The position numbers and the translations under genes were made by a program. From positions 63,247,751 through 63,311,750 of the forward strand of contig CM056994.1 of assembly GCA_029891345.1 (NCBI GenBank): a stretch of 64,000 nucleotides of DNA. The letters run 5' to 3'. This document shows, piece after piece, positions 24,900-36,199 of the stretch (position 1 is its first letter; every line of letters begins with the position of its first letter). Under the pieces are notes generated by a model, which was not told the origin of the DNA, did not search any database, and saw nothing but the letters and a program-made list of their open reading frames with translations. This DNA is from Dryococelus australis (Eukaryota > Arthropoda > Insecta > Phasmatodea > Phasmatidae).

Positions 24900-27279
24900 C
24901 AGAGGTATTGCATATTTCGTACGCTTTTGAAAGTCCTTGAAAAGTTATTTTTAAAAATCTTTTATTTTCAAGGCCTTGGAAGTGCTTAAATTTCATTTTA
25001 GTCCTTGAATTTATTTTTAGCTCAGAAAAATTGAATAAATGTTACTCTTTTCAATTATTGCTGGCTGTGCAAAATCTTCTTGGCTGTAATTGTATTTGTG
25101 GGGTTCATTTATTTATTTATATAATTTTTTGCAAATAAATGTTAATTTTGCCAGTACTTACAAATTGTTTGCTCGCAATGTGTGTTCGTATTAACTATTA
25201 CAATGTATCGATAACCATCAATAGTAGCGATGTATACCTAATCGAGAGCTACCTATAGTGGAGATATCTACACAAATATTGGTTTATGACAAGATGGTGG
25301 CTGTGTTGTCAGGTGCGCTGTTGCACGCCAATGTTTTCTATGTTTACAAGTGGCGTTAAAAGTCTTAAAAATGTATGTTCTTTTAGTAACAATGTTTACA
25401 CAACAGTCATCTGACACTTTAATGTGCCTATTTTATTACATATTTTGTCTGTGGTCATAACATGGTTATCTTTCATCTTCCTATGAGAATTAAATACTTC
25501 ATGTTACATGTCACAGAAACTGCTGTTGTCAGTTCAGGTTAGTACAAATGGAAAAAAATAAATAAAACTATTATATGAAAGCCTAAAACTGTGCTGTATA
25601 ATGTAATGTTTTTAAACGTATTATAATTTAATATTGTGACTGTAGAATGGGTTGAAGTCATGCATGTGGCTTGAGGTTTTGTGGACAATATTTTGCCAAT
25701 TTTTTTTGTAAAGGCGAAATAGAACAAAGAGGAAATCGTAGTGTGTATAAGAAATTATTTTTTAATAGAAGGCCATCAATAAAATTTCATAAGAGTTGCT
25801 ACATTTTTTATCATTTTCATTTTCCACTACACTTTCTTCCTAAGGTTATAATTCTGTTTCCATTGGCAGAACTGTTGTTACCTTCTGTGTGGTGGTACAT
25901 TATATGGAAGCAGCAGTGTTCCTGGTCTTTTAAAAGCAGTGGCAATGTTCCCGCTATAGTGAGTTGTATGTTTTCAAAATGCCTGGGAAATTTGTTTTTA
26001 GTAATGCTTGGTTGTGTAGAGACGTTTATAGAGACTGGTTACGCGCTTTGAAAGATAAATATGCTGCCAAATGTTGTTTTTGTAGTAAAGAGTTCAGTGT
26101 ATCTTCAATGGGTGAAAGTGCTTTCAAAAGCCACATGAAGAGTAAAAAGCATCAAGACTTAAAAAAAGCTGCAAGAATTACTCTCGGTGACAAGCATGCT
26201 GCTGCTCTCTGACAGCACAAACCAGAATAAGCCAGATACACAAATAATTCCAGGGAACTTGACATTGTTTCCAAGTAGTTCTGGTGATAAGTTGCATCAA
26301 GCATCAGTACCAAGTGTGGTCTCTCACATTTTGAACAATGATGTCCTTGATGCAGAGATTTTGTGGACATTTAGAACTGTACATGCCTCGTACAATTCAA
26401 ATGAAAATATCAGCAAAATGTTACAAAAAAATGTTAAGTCACAGTACTAGTGCATCAAAATTCTCATGTGGGGGGAAAAGAAATCGGCATACTTTGCTGT
26501 TTTTGGAATTGCTCCTTATTTTCAAAATTATATAGTAGAACAGCTCTCTATCCTGAAAAAAAATTATGCATTGCTTTTTGATGAAAGCTGAAATGAGACA
26601 GAAAAAGCAATTTGACATTCATATTAGGAGTTGGTATGGAAAATAGGTTAAGGCAAAAATTTTTACATCCATTTTTTTAGGACATAGCACTGTGGAAAAC
26701 ATCCTTAATGGACTTTTGGATGCTGTTGCCCAGCTGAAACTCTCTCTTACCTTGCAGTTGTCGATGGATGGTCCTAATGAAAATTGGAAAGTGTATAGGT
26801 TGTAGGATCATGTACTATGAGAACACAACAAAACTGTGTTAAATATTGGTAGCTGTGGTTTACATGTTGTACATAATGCCGTCAAAACAGTCTGCAGGGC
26901 TACTGGCTGTGATATTCATGAGTTTCTAGGGTGCCTATACACACTTTTTAAGGATGCCCCTGCTAGGATAGAAGATTATCAGTCCACAGGCAGCAAAACT
27001 GCTGCAACCTTTCTTCACTGCTTACCAAACAGACAAACCCATGCTTTTTTTTGAGTGAAGACCTAAGAAAAATTTTAGTTTGTGTTCTCCAGCAATTTGT
27101 GAAAGCAGATGCATTAAAGTTGGCCAACTCTTCAGTTCAGAAACTTTTACATTTTAATTTCAAAGACGTCAAAAACCAGTACAATATTACGGACGTGGAT
27201 TTGGGTTATGTAGCCGAAAAGGAAGTTAAAGCTTTAATTGCTTCAAATGTATCACAGGGTGATATTTTGGAGGTTAGGG
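24900..27279 (+). mobile_element. hAT-like transposon remnant (BED-type finger, decayed transposase)
   Basis: It begins CAGAGGTATTGCATATTTCG, a hAT-style terminus, then AAGTCCTTGAAAAG. From about 25975 a frame encodes a BED/C2H2-like finger: CCFCSKEFSV followed by SHMKSKKHQDLKKA. Later pieces are DGPNxNWK (about 26765), LNIGSCGLHVVHNAVKT (26836) and LYTLFKDAPARIEDY, all typical of a widespread animal hAT-like family. Many stops and frameshifts separate them. The C-terminal half and 3' end are missing: sequence switches to an LTR start at 27280. Confidence 0.75.
25964..26212 (+). pseudogene. hAT transposase N-terminus with zinc finger
   Basis: An open frame of 82 codons; the likely real start is the internal Met at about 25979 (MPGKFVFSNAW). 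Cys pair C-x2-C (CCFCSK) and His pair H-x5-H (SHMKSKKH) make a BED-like DNA-binding finger. It ends in TGA, and the continuation is in another frame. Confidence 0.7.
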
Positions 27280-29000
27280 TGACGTGTAACACGTTTTCAC
27301 GCATTGGGCATGTGCGCTATACTTGCAACTTTGCTCCATCATCGAGCACCAGTGCTCATTTGGGAAAGTCATACTTGCAATAGTACAATAAATCACGTGC
27401 CTACATGGTCAGTTAAACTTCATGTCATGAATGTCTACAGTCACATGGTTGGAGAAATTATACTGTCTACTCCAAAGCCATCATGTGGTCATCCAAACCC
27501 CAACACAGGGTTTTACTGTTCCACGAGCCGTCAACACCCTTCTTGAAAACAAACAAATTCCACAGTTTGCTGTTAGAGAACGGCACTCATTCCACTGGAG
27601 CATCACAGCCTCCAGTGCCTCGCACTGAGGCGTAAGGTGCGTAACTCCTCCAATACAGGAGATAAGAAAAGGGTGGCACTGCCACCAAGCACGAATAAAC
27701 AACCTCTGCGAAAAGAGACTAGCCACCCCCACACCCCTCTAGAAGCCTACAAGTTAAAAAATTTAATATAAATAGAAGGAGCCATCCATGGCTCGGAGCA
27801 GTCACTGTCCCTCCAGTCTGAACAAGGCCGAAGGCAACAGTAGGGGTAAGTGGTCGCCAGCCCTTTCTTCCAGTTTGCAAAGACTGAAGAACTTTCTTAA
27901 GGATTCTACAACCACTAGGCCAATGGTAAGTGGCAGCTGATCCTCTCTTCCAGTCTGAAAAGCCTGAAGACTTATTTGAAGGTCAGAGCTGACCACTAGA
28001 CCTTGTTTTGTGTGCGTGATTAAGAAGATGTCGCAGGAAGTCAACCGCCGTCTGTGATCCCACAGACTCTGCTGCCGTTGTGCAACTCCGCCTTCCAGAA
28101 GCTACAGAAGATGTCACCTGCTCCTACCACCCACCATCTAGTATTCCTCCAGTGTCCTATGTGGTAGCAGGTGGTAATGATGTTCCTTCACAACACTTCC
28201 TGTTAAGTTAGGAATAGAATATAAGAGCTGATTGCTTATCTTCATTTTATTAAGATACCCAGTTTCTGCCAAGGATGCCTTTGCCTGGAGTAAACGTAGG
28301 ACTGAGCTTCCTATTTATTATTATTATTACGTAAATATTTTATTATAGGACGTAGTGTGGACTCACCCTGCATTTCCCTAAGTACGTCATTATAGAACAT
28401 ATTATAAATTCAATTGGAGAGTATTATTTATTTTGTCGTAGTTTGAACCCTGGATTCTTTAAAAATTAAATTTCTGACTATTAATCAAACAGAGGAAGAT
28501 CAAGTAAAGTGCATCTATACCACTATGGTAATTACTACAACACATTTTAGAACGGCTAACCGAGGCTTGCCACTACTGGGTAGTTCATCGGCTGCGTCAC
28601 ACACTAGGAACTCTAGTCCACACTGAAGTTGGTCAGACCAGGTATTCTACTTCTCCATCCCAGTCGGTAAAGGCCGGAAGGAAAATTGAACACCTCTGCT
28701 ACTGACCCAACTTTGTGTGGGTGCTACACCCAGGATCCAGTCACTTCTGCATCTCTTTAAATCGGTCGGTGGGTTCTAGGAATGATGGTACTGTATCCTG
28801 GAGGTACACTTTAAGACCATTGTTTCTTGCTTGCTTCTCAAAGATTTTCAGAACAGTCTAAATGCATTATGCAAAGCATGGAAGTATAAGTAAACAATGC
28901 AGGAAAGTTCTCAGAGAAGTAATTAGGGAATTAAATAATTTAACTTAATCAGAAACGGAGAATAGTAATTCTTAGACCATTAATCTACCCTCATTACGGT
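27280..29000 (+). repeat. Gypsy B 5' LTR (boundaries approximate)
   Basis: Its start resembles the TGACGYRTG start of the other LTRs. After the TATAAATAGAAG box comes a leader with imperfect direct repeats of about 85 bp (GGTAAGTGG..CAG.CC..TCTTCCAGT, at about 27845 and 27929), containing CAGTxTGxAAAGACTGAAGA words as in the minus-strand LTRs at 40.4 and 57.9 kb. Its end cannot be fixed without a second copy. Confidence 0.5.
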
Positions 29001-29359
29001 CGCTAAATTTGGGTCATTAATAAAGTTACCCGCTAGAGCCCGTATGGCCGTAGCTTTTATACTGCAGGAAGGGGATGCCCTCCTAGGAATTTATCGCCAC
29101 CGATTCCGTACTAGCCCTCTTACTCCTATCAGCCAGACCCGTTGCCCTCTACCACTGCAACCGATGTTGGGCACTGTCCCAGAGCTCTCCCACCGTGTGA
29201 GCCAGCCATCATAGAGGAGCACCTCTTCTCTCCTGTACAATAAAATACAGTGTCTGCCGAAATGTTGCCTTGCAGTGTGGTTGAGAATTTTGTCTCAGTC
29301 AGACAGCCCAAGCGATCAGTACTATATAAAGACCAGCTCCCAAAGCGGGACTAAAAACC

Positions 29360-30180
29360 TGGACAGATATATTTATATTTTACCGTTCCGGGTGTCAGCA
29401 CAACAGCGCCATTTAATAATGGAACAGGTCACCGAAATGAAGGAACAAAGCATTGTATAGCCATCCAGCTCACCATACAATTCCCACGTGGTTCTAGTGC
29501 CCAAAAGTGATTGCAAACTCTGGTATTGCATAAACTATAAGGCCTTGAACTACATGACATATCCCATAGCTCCCCCAGCCATCAATTTAACCTATACCCT
29601 GTGAGACATTGGAGAGGCGAAGATCTTTAGTACCCTAAACATAGAGTCAGGGTAATGGCAGATTGCTGTTTACTCAGACAGCAGGAAGTTCACTGTCTTC
29701 ACTACTCCTGAAGGAGAGACATTACAGTTCAGAGTAATGCTATTCAGGATGAAAAACTCCCCCACCACATTCCAACGCCTGATGTCCGCAGAGGTACTAA
29801 CAGGGTACATTGGCAAATTTTGCTTTGTCTACCTAGACAATGTAATTATTTACTCCAAGCCCTGGGAGGGGCACCTTGGTCATGTACAGAGAGTCCTAGA
29901 GTGACTCGAACTACACAGTATGACCTGCAAATTATCCAAAAGTTTCTTCGGAAAGTCTTCAATTGACTACCTGGGCCACGTGGTATCCTCTGAAGGGAAC
30001 TTTCCACAGCAAAGTTCTAAACGGGTGATTGAAGAGGCAGAAGAACCAACCAACAAGAGGCAGCTTCGTCGGTACCTGGGTCTACGTAATTATTGGTTAA
30101 GGGACTTTGTGCCAAATATTGCTCACCACATGGCACCACTCCATCCACTACTTGAAAAAGAAACCAGTTGGAAATGAGGA
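29360..30180 (+). pseudogene. Gypsy B reverse transcriptase
   Basis: Motifs in order: PFRVSAQQRHLIMEQV, SPYNSHVVLVPK, KLWYCINYKALN, then QIAV and TTPEGETLQFRVM, then TFQRLMSAEV, then CFVYLDNVIIYS, where the catalytic box is YLDN instead of YLDD (29830-29841), then SSIDYLGHVVSSEGNFPQQ and NKRQLRRYLGLRNYW. In-frame stops occur at about 29458, 29601, 29653 and 29901. The 58 bp missing from Gypsy A are present here. The changed Asp would abolish activity even without the stops. Confidence 0.88.
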
Positions 30181-30740
30181 CCGGAGCAGAAATAGGCATT
30201 CCAAGCTCTGAAGGACAGTTTCTGTAACACCCAACAACTACACCGACTCCGAGGCAGCAATCCATTAATCCTACAAACAGACACTTGCCAGAACGGTCTT
30301 GGGGCGGTACTGTACCAACAAGGTGCCGGAAGCAACCACACGTGATATTGTACCCATCTACTCAGCTGAATGAGACCAAACAGCACTGTCACATCAACGA
30401 GCAGGAGTGTCTGGCTGTCATATGGGCGGTACAGAAGTATCGTTACAATTTAGAAGGACGACAGCTCATCCTGAGTGTGAACTCTAAGGCCCTCCAATGG
30501 TTAAGAAAGTCCCATAATGCTATAAAGCCAAGCTTGGGCAGTGGGATATGTTCCTCACAGAATTTGATTTTGAGTTACAACACTGCCTGGGCAAGAGTAA
30601 CAACCTAGCAGATGCCTTGTCCCGGACCCAACCCTGGAAGAGGATGCAAAGGCCGAGGAAGAAGGAGAGAAAATGTCCTCTTCATCTCTTCCCGAACACA
30701 GCCCAGAGGAGAAAATTCATCTGTTGCAACTCCAAATAAC
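30181..30740 (+). pseudogene. Gypsy B RNase H
   Basis: PLILQTDTC (first Asp), then a frameshift near 30345, then HINEQECLAVIWAVQKYRYNLEG (Glu; quoted in part), LSVNSKALQWL where the third acidic residue is Asn instead of Asp, and after another shift FELQHCLGKSNNLADALSR. Two TGA/TAG stops lie near 30177-30195. The domain is in the expected place, between RT and integrase. Confidence 0.82.
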
Positions 30741-30839
30741 TCAGCAGATTACAATGAGCCAACAGGAAGACCCCAAAATTCAGTCGCCTCCTGCAAGAAC
30801 AGCCACACCAATTCGAAATGAGAGATGACGTTGTGTGGA

Positions 30840-31430
30840 CCCGTAGCGGACAACCTACAGCAGTATAGAAAATATGGGTTCCGCAAAAGTTGCGACCGGA
30901 CGTCTGTCGACATCATCACGATCACCCACAGGCAGGACACCCTGGTACTCGGGAAACATTGTTGGACATCGGAACCTGCTATGGTGGGACGGAATGAGCT
31001 GCGACGTCCGACAGTACGTGAGCAACTGCGCAACTTGCTGTCACGGCAACGCCTACCCTGTACCTCCACCAACAGCCAAACTGAGGAGACCCAAGACGGC
31101 TTGGACACACTTAGCAGCCGATCTAATGGGCCAGTATCCCCAGAGCATGAAAGGCAATCGCTACCTACTGGTAGTAACTGACCAGTTTTCCCAATGGGTA
31201 GAGGCATTTCTTTTACCCAGCCAAGAAATCATCACAATTATTCGGAAATTGGAGTCCGAGGTGTTTCCACGCTGGAGATATCCACAGGCGATATTAACTG
31301 ATAATGGTATGCAATTTATTAACAACCAGTGGCAGTCCGCATGCCAGGGATGGGGAGTTGAGATGTGGACATCTCCTCCATACCACCCTTAGGCCAACTC
31401 CACTGAGCGGAGGAATCAAGCATGTGTCTG
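30840..31430 (+). pseudogene. Gypsy B integrase, 3' truncated
   Basis: The zinc-domain end (QYVSNCATCCHGNAYP) and DDE core are open for 172 codons from 30874. The core shows LLVVTDQFSQWVEAFLLPS (first Asp), ILTDNGMQF (second Asp), and after a TAG at 31390 NSTERRNQA with the Glu. Homology stops near 31430; the GPY/F module is missing. Confidence 0.85.
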
Positions 31431-33500
31431 TAGTATCAGTTGGGCTGCACCAAAATACCCTGTAGGCACGTGTCCTGCCTCAATTTCTGTTTAAATGGCT
31501 TGATTTGCTCATAAGGAATAATGTGCTCCAAGATAGAGCCAAGACTCTTGGTAGAGTGCACTTCATAAAAGTGCAGGAATGCTTCATGCGTCAATTTATA
31601 ATGATGTTATTTATGTACTGAATGCACAAATGTTGCAGAAACAAAGGAATTTTTTTTTAGATGTAGTTTTCATGGTTAATTTTACTTCAGTCTCCCATTG
31701 CACAGCAGATGTACCTAAGTTTAAATAAAACATGCAAGTAAATATCTTAATGATAGAGATGCTTTTAAAAACATAATTGTAGGTTTAATTTATCATAAAT
31801 AACTACAGTAAATAAATGTTGTTAGTTAGCAGCAGAATCAATCTTGGCGAATGGCATACACAAATATAAATTTTGGCTGCATATGCAGGGTGTTAATTTT
31901 GTCTGTTAATTGTATTTGTCATCATGTTTTGTTAGTGTCCTGTCTTTTTTCCATATGTGGATTCCCTAAACGTATTTTATGTGCATATTGTTATATAAAA
32001 TTGTATGTTTGTTGTTGCATTTTTGCATTATCTTGTGTGCAAGTGTGCTGGTTCTTATGTAGGCTCAAGTTGTTTGTTAACACTATAATTTTGTAATAAA
32101 TATTTTATTAATACATAATCAAATCTCAATTTTACAGTCACTCACAGTTCTCTAAGATTTGTTTGTACAAATTGTCCATATGAACCCATGTGCGACATCT
32201 CAACCCTCCCCCCCCCCCCCCTCCCCACTCACTCTAAATTCCTGTCAAACATGAAATTTGCATCCAAACAGCACAATTTGCTAACTGGATGCATGAATTC
32301 ATGTTCATTTGTCAGTGACGGAAAAATTACACTTTTTTTTATAATGTCGCCATAGAGTTCACCCCGAGCTGTTAGGTTGCCATGGACTGTGATGTCTTCT
32401 TTGTGTGTGCAACTTGGGGCCAACTTTTGCTGTGTTTTGTCATTGCACAGCAAAGTACTTCTTGAAGTCACTAACAATAAAACTCCGAAACTGGCATACG
32501 CTGACATTTTTTACAGTGTCCATGTCCATTCACTTCAGTTTTCTTTTGTTATGCCAGTTCTCGTGCACGTGTAAAGTTGTGCTGTCATCTTCCATCCGGA
32601 TATTAGCTCGCTTCCATTACTGCCTAAATGGAATGTTTATGCACTAATTGTAAATTTTCATAAAAATTTGTGTATTTGAATAGGGTTTTAATTTAATCAT
32701 AAATTCCCAAGGTTGGTATTTTATTTAATGATAACAAATTTTGTTTTACCATCAGGTGAAAAAATTTGCAACGGAAAACTAATAAAATTAATGCTGTATT
32801 TGCTGTATTTGCTGTATTAGTGCTTATATGCTGTATTTCTGCCTCTGTTTTTGCAGAAAATCGGTAATACTGATCATTGATCTGTTAGTACAACTGATTG
32901 TAAATATATACAAACAATTAAGAGACAACTGTACATGAGTGTTTCACAGTCTCATTGCCGGAATAGCTTGTGTGTCGTTCATCATCAGGTTTTATTGCAA
33001 CCGTACCAAACATCACAAATATCAACCAAGTATCAATGCATGTAGCATATTAATTGTTTTAGTTTGGGTGCCACTTTAGATGTTTAGCAATGTAAAATTA
33101 TTGATTCACAAGAGATGAAAGGTGATTGTTAGATGTGAATATTTGTTTGTATATAACCTAAAGCACCATGATACCACTTGCCTGTTAAGTAGCTCAATGT
33201 CTGCTGAGAAAAACTTGCCTAGAATGATGAGGCAATCTTTGTGATTGATTCGACTCAGTTTTTTCGAATCTTGACCCATCACTAAGTTTTACCCATCTTA
33301 TCTCTACATGGGATCTTCCACATGCCCAACACATACACATTCTTCATAGGAGAGTTTGGGTATTCATTTTTTTTCAAACAGATCTGCAACTCATACTTTA
33401 ATTCACAATTTATTACCTTACTGGTGAAGTTACTAGAAATTGAGGTAGATAAGTATGTCACACTGACCTGCCATTAAACTCTAATTATCCCCCAAAATAA
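31431..33500. other. AT-rich intron sequence; no gene seen
   Basis: No recognisable coding content. Contains a poly-C run (32207-32222) and the words TTCATGCGTCA (31573-31583), which resemble the 3' terminus of LTRs in this window, but no LTR body could be traced before them. Confidence 0.5.
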
Positions 33501-33507
33501 ACCTCTA

Positions 33508-33540
33508 TCACATCATCATCATCATCATCATCATCATCAT
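33508..33540. repeat. (CAT)n microsatellite
   Basis: Eleven uninterrupted CAT/ATC units. Confidence 0.95.
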
Positions 33541-33651
33541 TTAACGTTAACATAAAGACACTCAACTAATTATGTAAGACAAGTAATGCAGAGTTCATTA
33601 TGTATTTATAAAATTTCCACAAGATGGATTCCTCTTAATGGGAGGTCTTTC

Positions 33652-33753
33652 TACAGGATGAGTCCTTTAAAAGAGGCTTGGACATGTGTGTAACGGAGCG
33701 AGGGAATGAGGAAATACACACCACGGGGCCTCTTTTAAAGGACTCACCTTGTA
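33652..33753. mobile_element. 102-bp MITE-like element
   Basis: TACAGGATGAGTCCTTTAAAAGAGGC at 33652 is answered by GCCTCTTTTAAAGGACTCACCTTGTA ending at 33753: inverted repeats of about 26 bp with two mismatches around a 50-bp centre. Both ends carry TA, as for Tc1/mariner-type target duplications. No coding capacity. The parent family is unknown. Confidence 0.75.
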
Positions 33754-33759
33754 TATTTA

Positions 33760-35040
33760 TTTGTGATACCAAGATCCTCATATCTCAACCATGACTTGTA
33801 GTAATTAGAATACTGAAGAGGATTATTAACAGTCTTTACTGAAAAAATAAGTTGTCTTTCTAAACAAAGATTATTGAAATCTCATTTATTATATATAGGG
33901 GCATGATTTTGTGGTGTTATTTTAAGGGAAATGTTGTTTTTTAAAAATACCTGATTTTTGTGTTATCAATTTTATTATGAAAGTCTTAGAAATTGAAACG
34001 TCATAATTAATGTTGTGCATTATTATAGCCAACATTGTATTGTGTTATTTTAATGCTAATTTTATTATTAAAAATTGTTGATAATGTATTCGTATATTCA
34101 TATTTCCATTAAATATTTTATAATGGTAGAACAATTGCATAAACAACAGGAAACAATTTATTTTAACAAAAGTAACGCCAAACATTACCATAGGTTAAAG
34201 AAACACTTTTTGAAGGTTTTCTTTCTTCGTAACTTGAATCTTGAAGTTTCTTAACAGTGTGAATTTTTGTTACAGTCGTACACGAATGGCTTGGATATAG
34301 TTTTAGAGAGAAAAATCATTCAATATTGGAAATAAATATTGGAAATAAAATAATTTTGATATTTGCTTTTACAATTTTGCTATCATCATTAAATGATAAT
34401 TTCTCTTCCACATGGTATTCAATATTTACTGCTGTTATTCTGTCAGCTTGAACTGAAATAACTTAAAATTAAATTTTTTTCTTCCCATCGTCTGAAAACT
34501 TAAATTATTATCATCATCATTCAGTTTATACATTTTTGGATACAGATTGTTGGACGTTGTTTCACAGATAAAATAATATATTTTGGCTAAATACAATTAA
34601 TTTTGTGTTTTAACTGAAATTTCAGTGTTACACTGTGTATAACTGAAATTTTGGTGTTTGGCGGTGTATTAACTTGCATTTCGGTGTCATTTCGGTTTTA
34701 TCGCTACTCACCGTATAATCATGGCTCTAATTATATCAAATTATTGATTGAAGTAAATTTCTAACAAGATCATAATAAACATCCTAGTTATATAGCACTT
34801 TAACCTGCAACTAAAAATATTAAATTGTCCTTGACTGCCTAGAATTGCTCCACTAAAATTTGACTGATGTAGATTGTTAAAAAGTGAACCACAGAATGCC
34901 TTACATCGCAATTCCTTAATTCATGTTACTTACATCATGGAACATACTTACTTCAATATAGGTGAAACTTGTCATTGACTATTAAATATCTAAATGAAAT
35001 TGTACTGCTCATCCATGCCCAATTTGGTGGTGTACCGCCT
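33760..35040. other. AT-rich intron sequence; nothing identified
   Basis: No open frame, repeat or element that I can support. Confidence 0.5.
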
Positions 35041-35200
35041 ATCCTTATTCCATGTCAGGTTCCAATAAGTCTCTCCAGGCATCACCCTCGATGTCACCTC
35101 CTCCAAGCCTCATGAACAAATGCCTTAAGAAGTGCGCAATCACCGGATACTCTACATCTAGTGGCAACATCCACTGCGCATCGCCTGGCCACACCCTGCA

Positions 35201-35288
35201 GGTGATGCCCCTAATGCCTACAGGTGATGCCCCTAATGCCTACAGGTGACCCCCCTAATGCCTACAGGTGACGTCCCTAATGCCTACA
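35201..35288. repeat. 22-bp minisatellite, four units
   Basis: GGTGATGCCCCTAATGCCTACA repeated head to tail four times (units at 35201, 35223, 35245, 35267), the last two with two or three changes, then a fading partial GGCGATG. The surrounding 35040-35300 is GC-richer than the intron. Units are contiguous, so this is not a CRISPR-like array. Confidence 0.92.
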
Positions 35289-35759
35289 GGCGATGAGAGG
35301 CCAAAACATGCAACTACCATATTTCCTCGTGACTCATGGTTCAGGATTAATCATGACCACCATGCTGTGTAAGAGCTTTCATTTTGGTTTAACAAGCTAG
35401 CTATGGAGATCTCGGCCATTATAGATCAAAAATAATATAAATACAATTTTACCAAGAAAATAAACTTTTAACTTAGAACAACATGACATTGATTTCATTG
35501 GTTTATTTATGTCACAGTAGTAGACAGCTGCACGACAATTTATGTAACACAAAAGAATATTTCATAATTGCATAAATTGACAATGAAATGTTTTGAACAA
35601 ATTAATTCTCATTTCATATTATGTTAATAAAACATTAAGAAAGAAATTTGTTTAGTTACTAAACAGCCTTATTTCAGATATTCAAAATATATAAATGCCT
35701 TACACAAAATGATTCTGTGTACAAAATAAGGTTAGGGTTAGACATAGAGAGTTCTGGTT

Positions 35760-36180
35760 TAAATTACAATAGAGGAGAGGAAGGCCATATTTTCACAGTG
35801 CAGTCTGGCAGCAGGTTGTAGGACATGCCATTCTCATCTCTGTTGTAGATATGACAGGACTGGTAGTGTTTCAGGATGTTCGTTAGCATTGGTAGCTATT
35901 CTCACTGCTGCCTCGCAAACCAAACCACTTTTGCCTTCTTCCTTACTGCTGGAAATGTCATATCAGTTTTAAACCATTCTAGCCACCATTGTAGCACTTG
36001 GAAGTTGTCAGTGCAAAACTTCAAGGTGAATGTGTGGGCATTATGCATTACCAGAGCACACCTTGTGCTCTGAGCTGGCTGAACCATTCCATCACAGTCT
36101 GCTCTAAGTTGTCATGGGCTGCACATTTCAGTGTTTTCTCCTCCAAATTTTGACCATCTTGTAATGATGCAGGTAATAGT
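35760..36180 (-). pseudogene. Tigger/pogo transposase fragment (CENP-B-like domain)
   Basis: Read on the minus strand from about 36170: NLEQTVMEWFSQLRAQG (start of the CENP-B-type Tc5 HTH), then in a shifted frame HTFTLKFCTDNF and LEWFKTD (the usual NF..S.GWL..FK), then RDENGMSYNLLPDCT, matching the ADETGL...LP.(K/R)T segment that carries the first catalytic Asp of the DDE_1 domain. Several frameshifts and a TAA break it. Neither end of the element was found. Confidence 0.75.
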
Positions 36181-36199
36181 AATTTATATGTGCAGGACG

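Larger units (their letters stand above)
27280..31430 (+). mobile_element. Ty3/Gypsy element B (5' LTR plus truncated pol)
   Basis: An LTR-like unit starts TGACGTGTAACACG at 27280 inside the hAT remnant and carries TATAAATAG (about 27769). The 3' limit of the LTR is unclear, about 29000. Gag and most of protease are absent: RT sequence begins near 29360. RT, RNase H and integrase follow with numerous stops and frameshifts, ending abruptly near 31430 after the integrase core. No 3' LTR is seen. It is similar to Gypsy A at the protein level but a distinct lineage. Confidence 0.75.

Noticed and set aside
35201..35288. Possible CRISPR-like array
   Set aside because: Units are head to tail without spacers, and the genome is eukaryotic.
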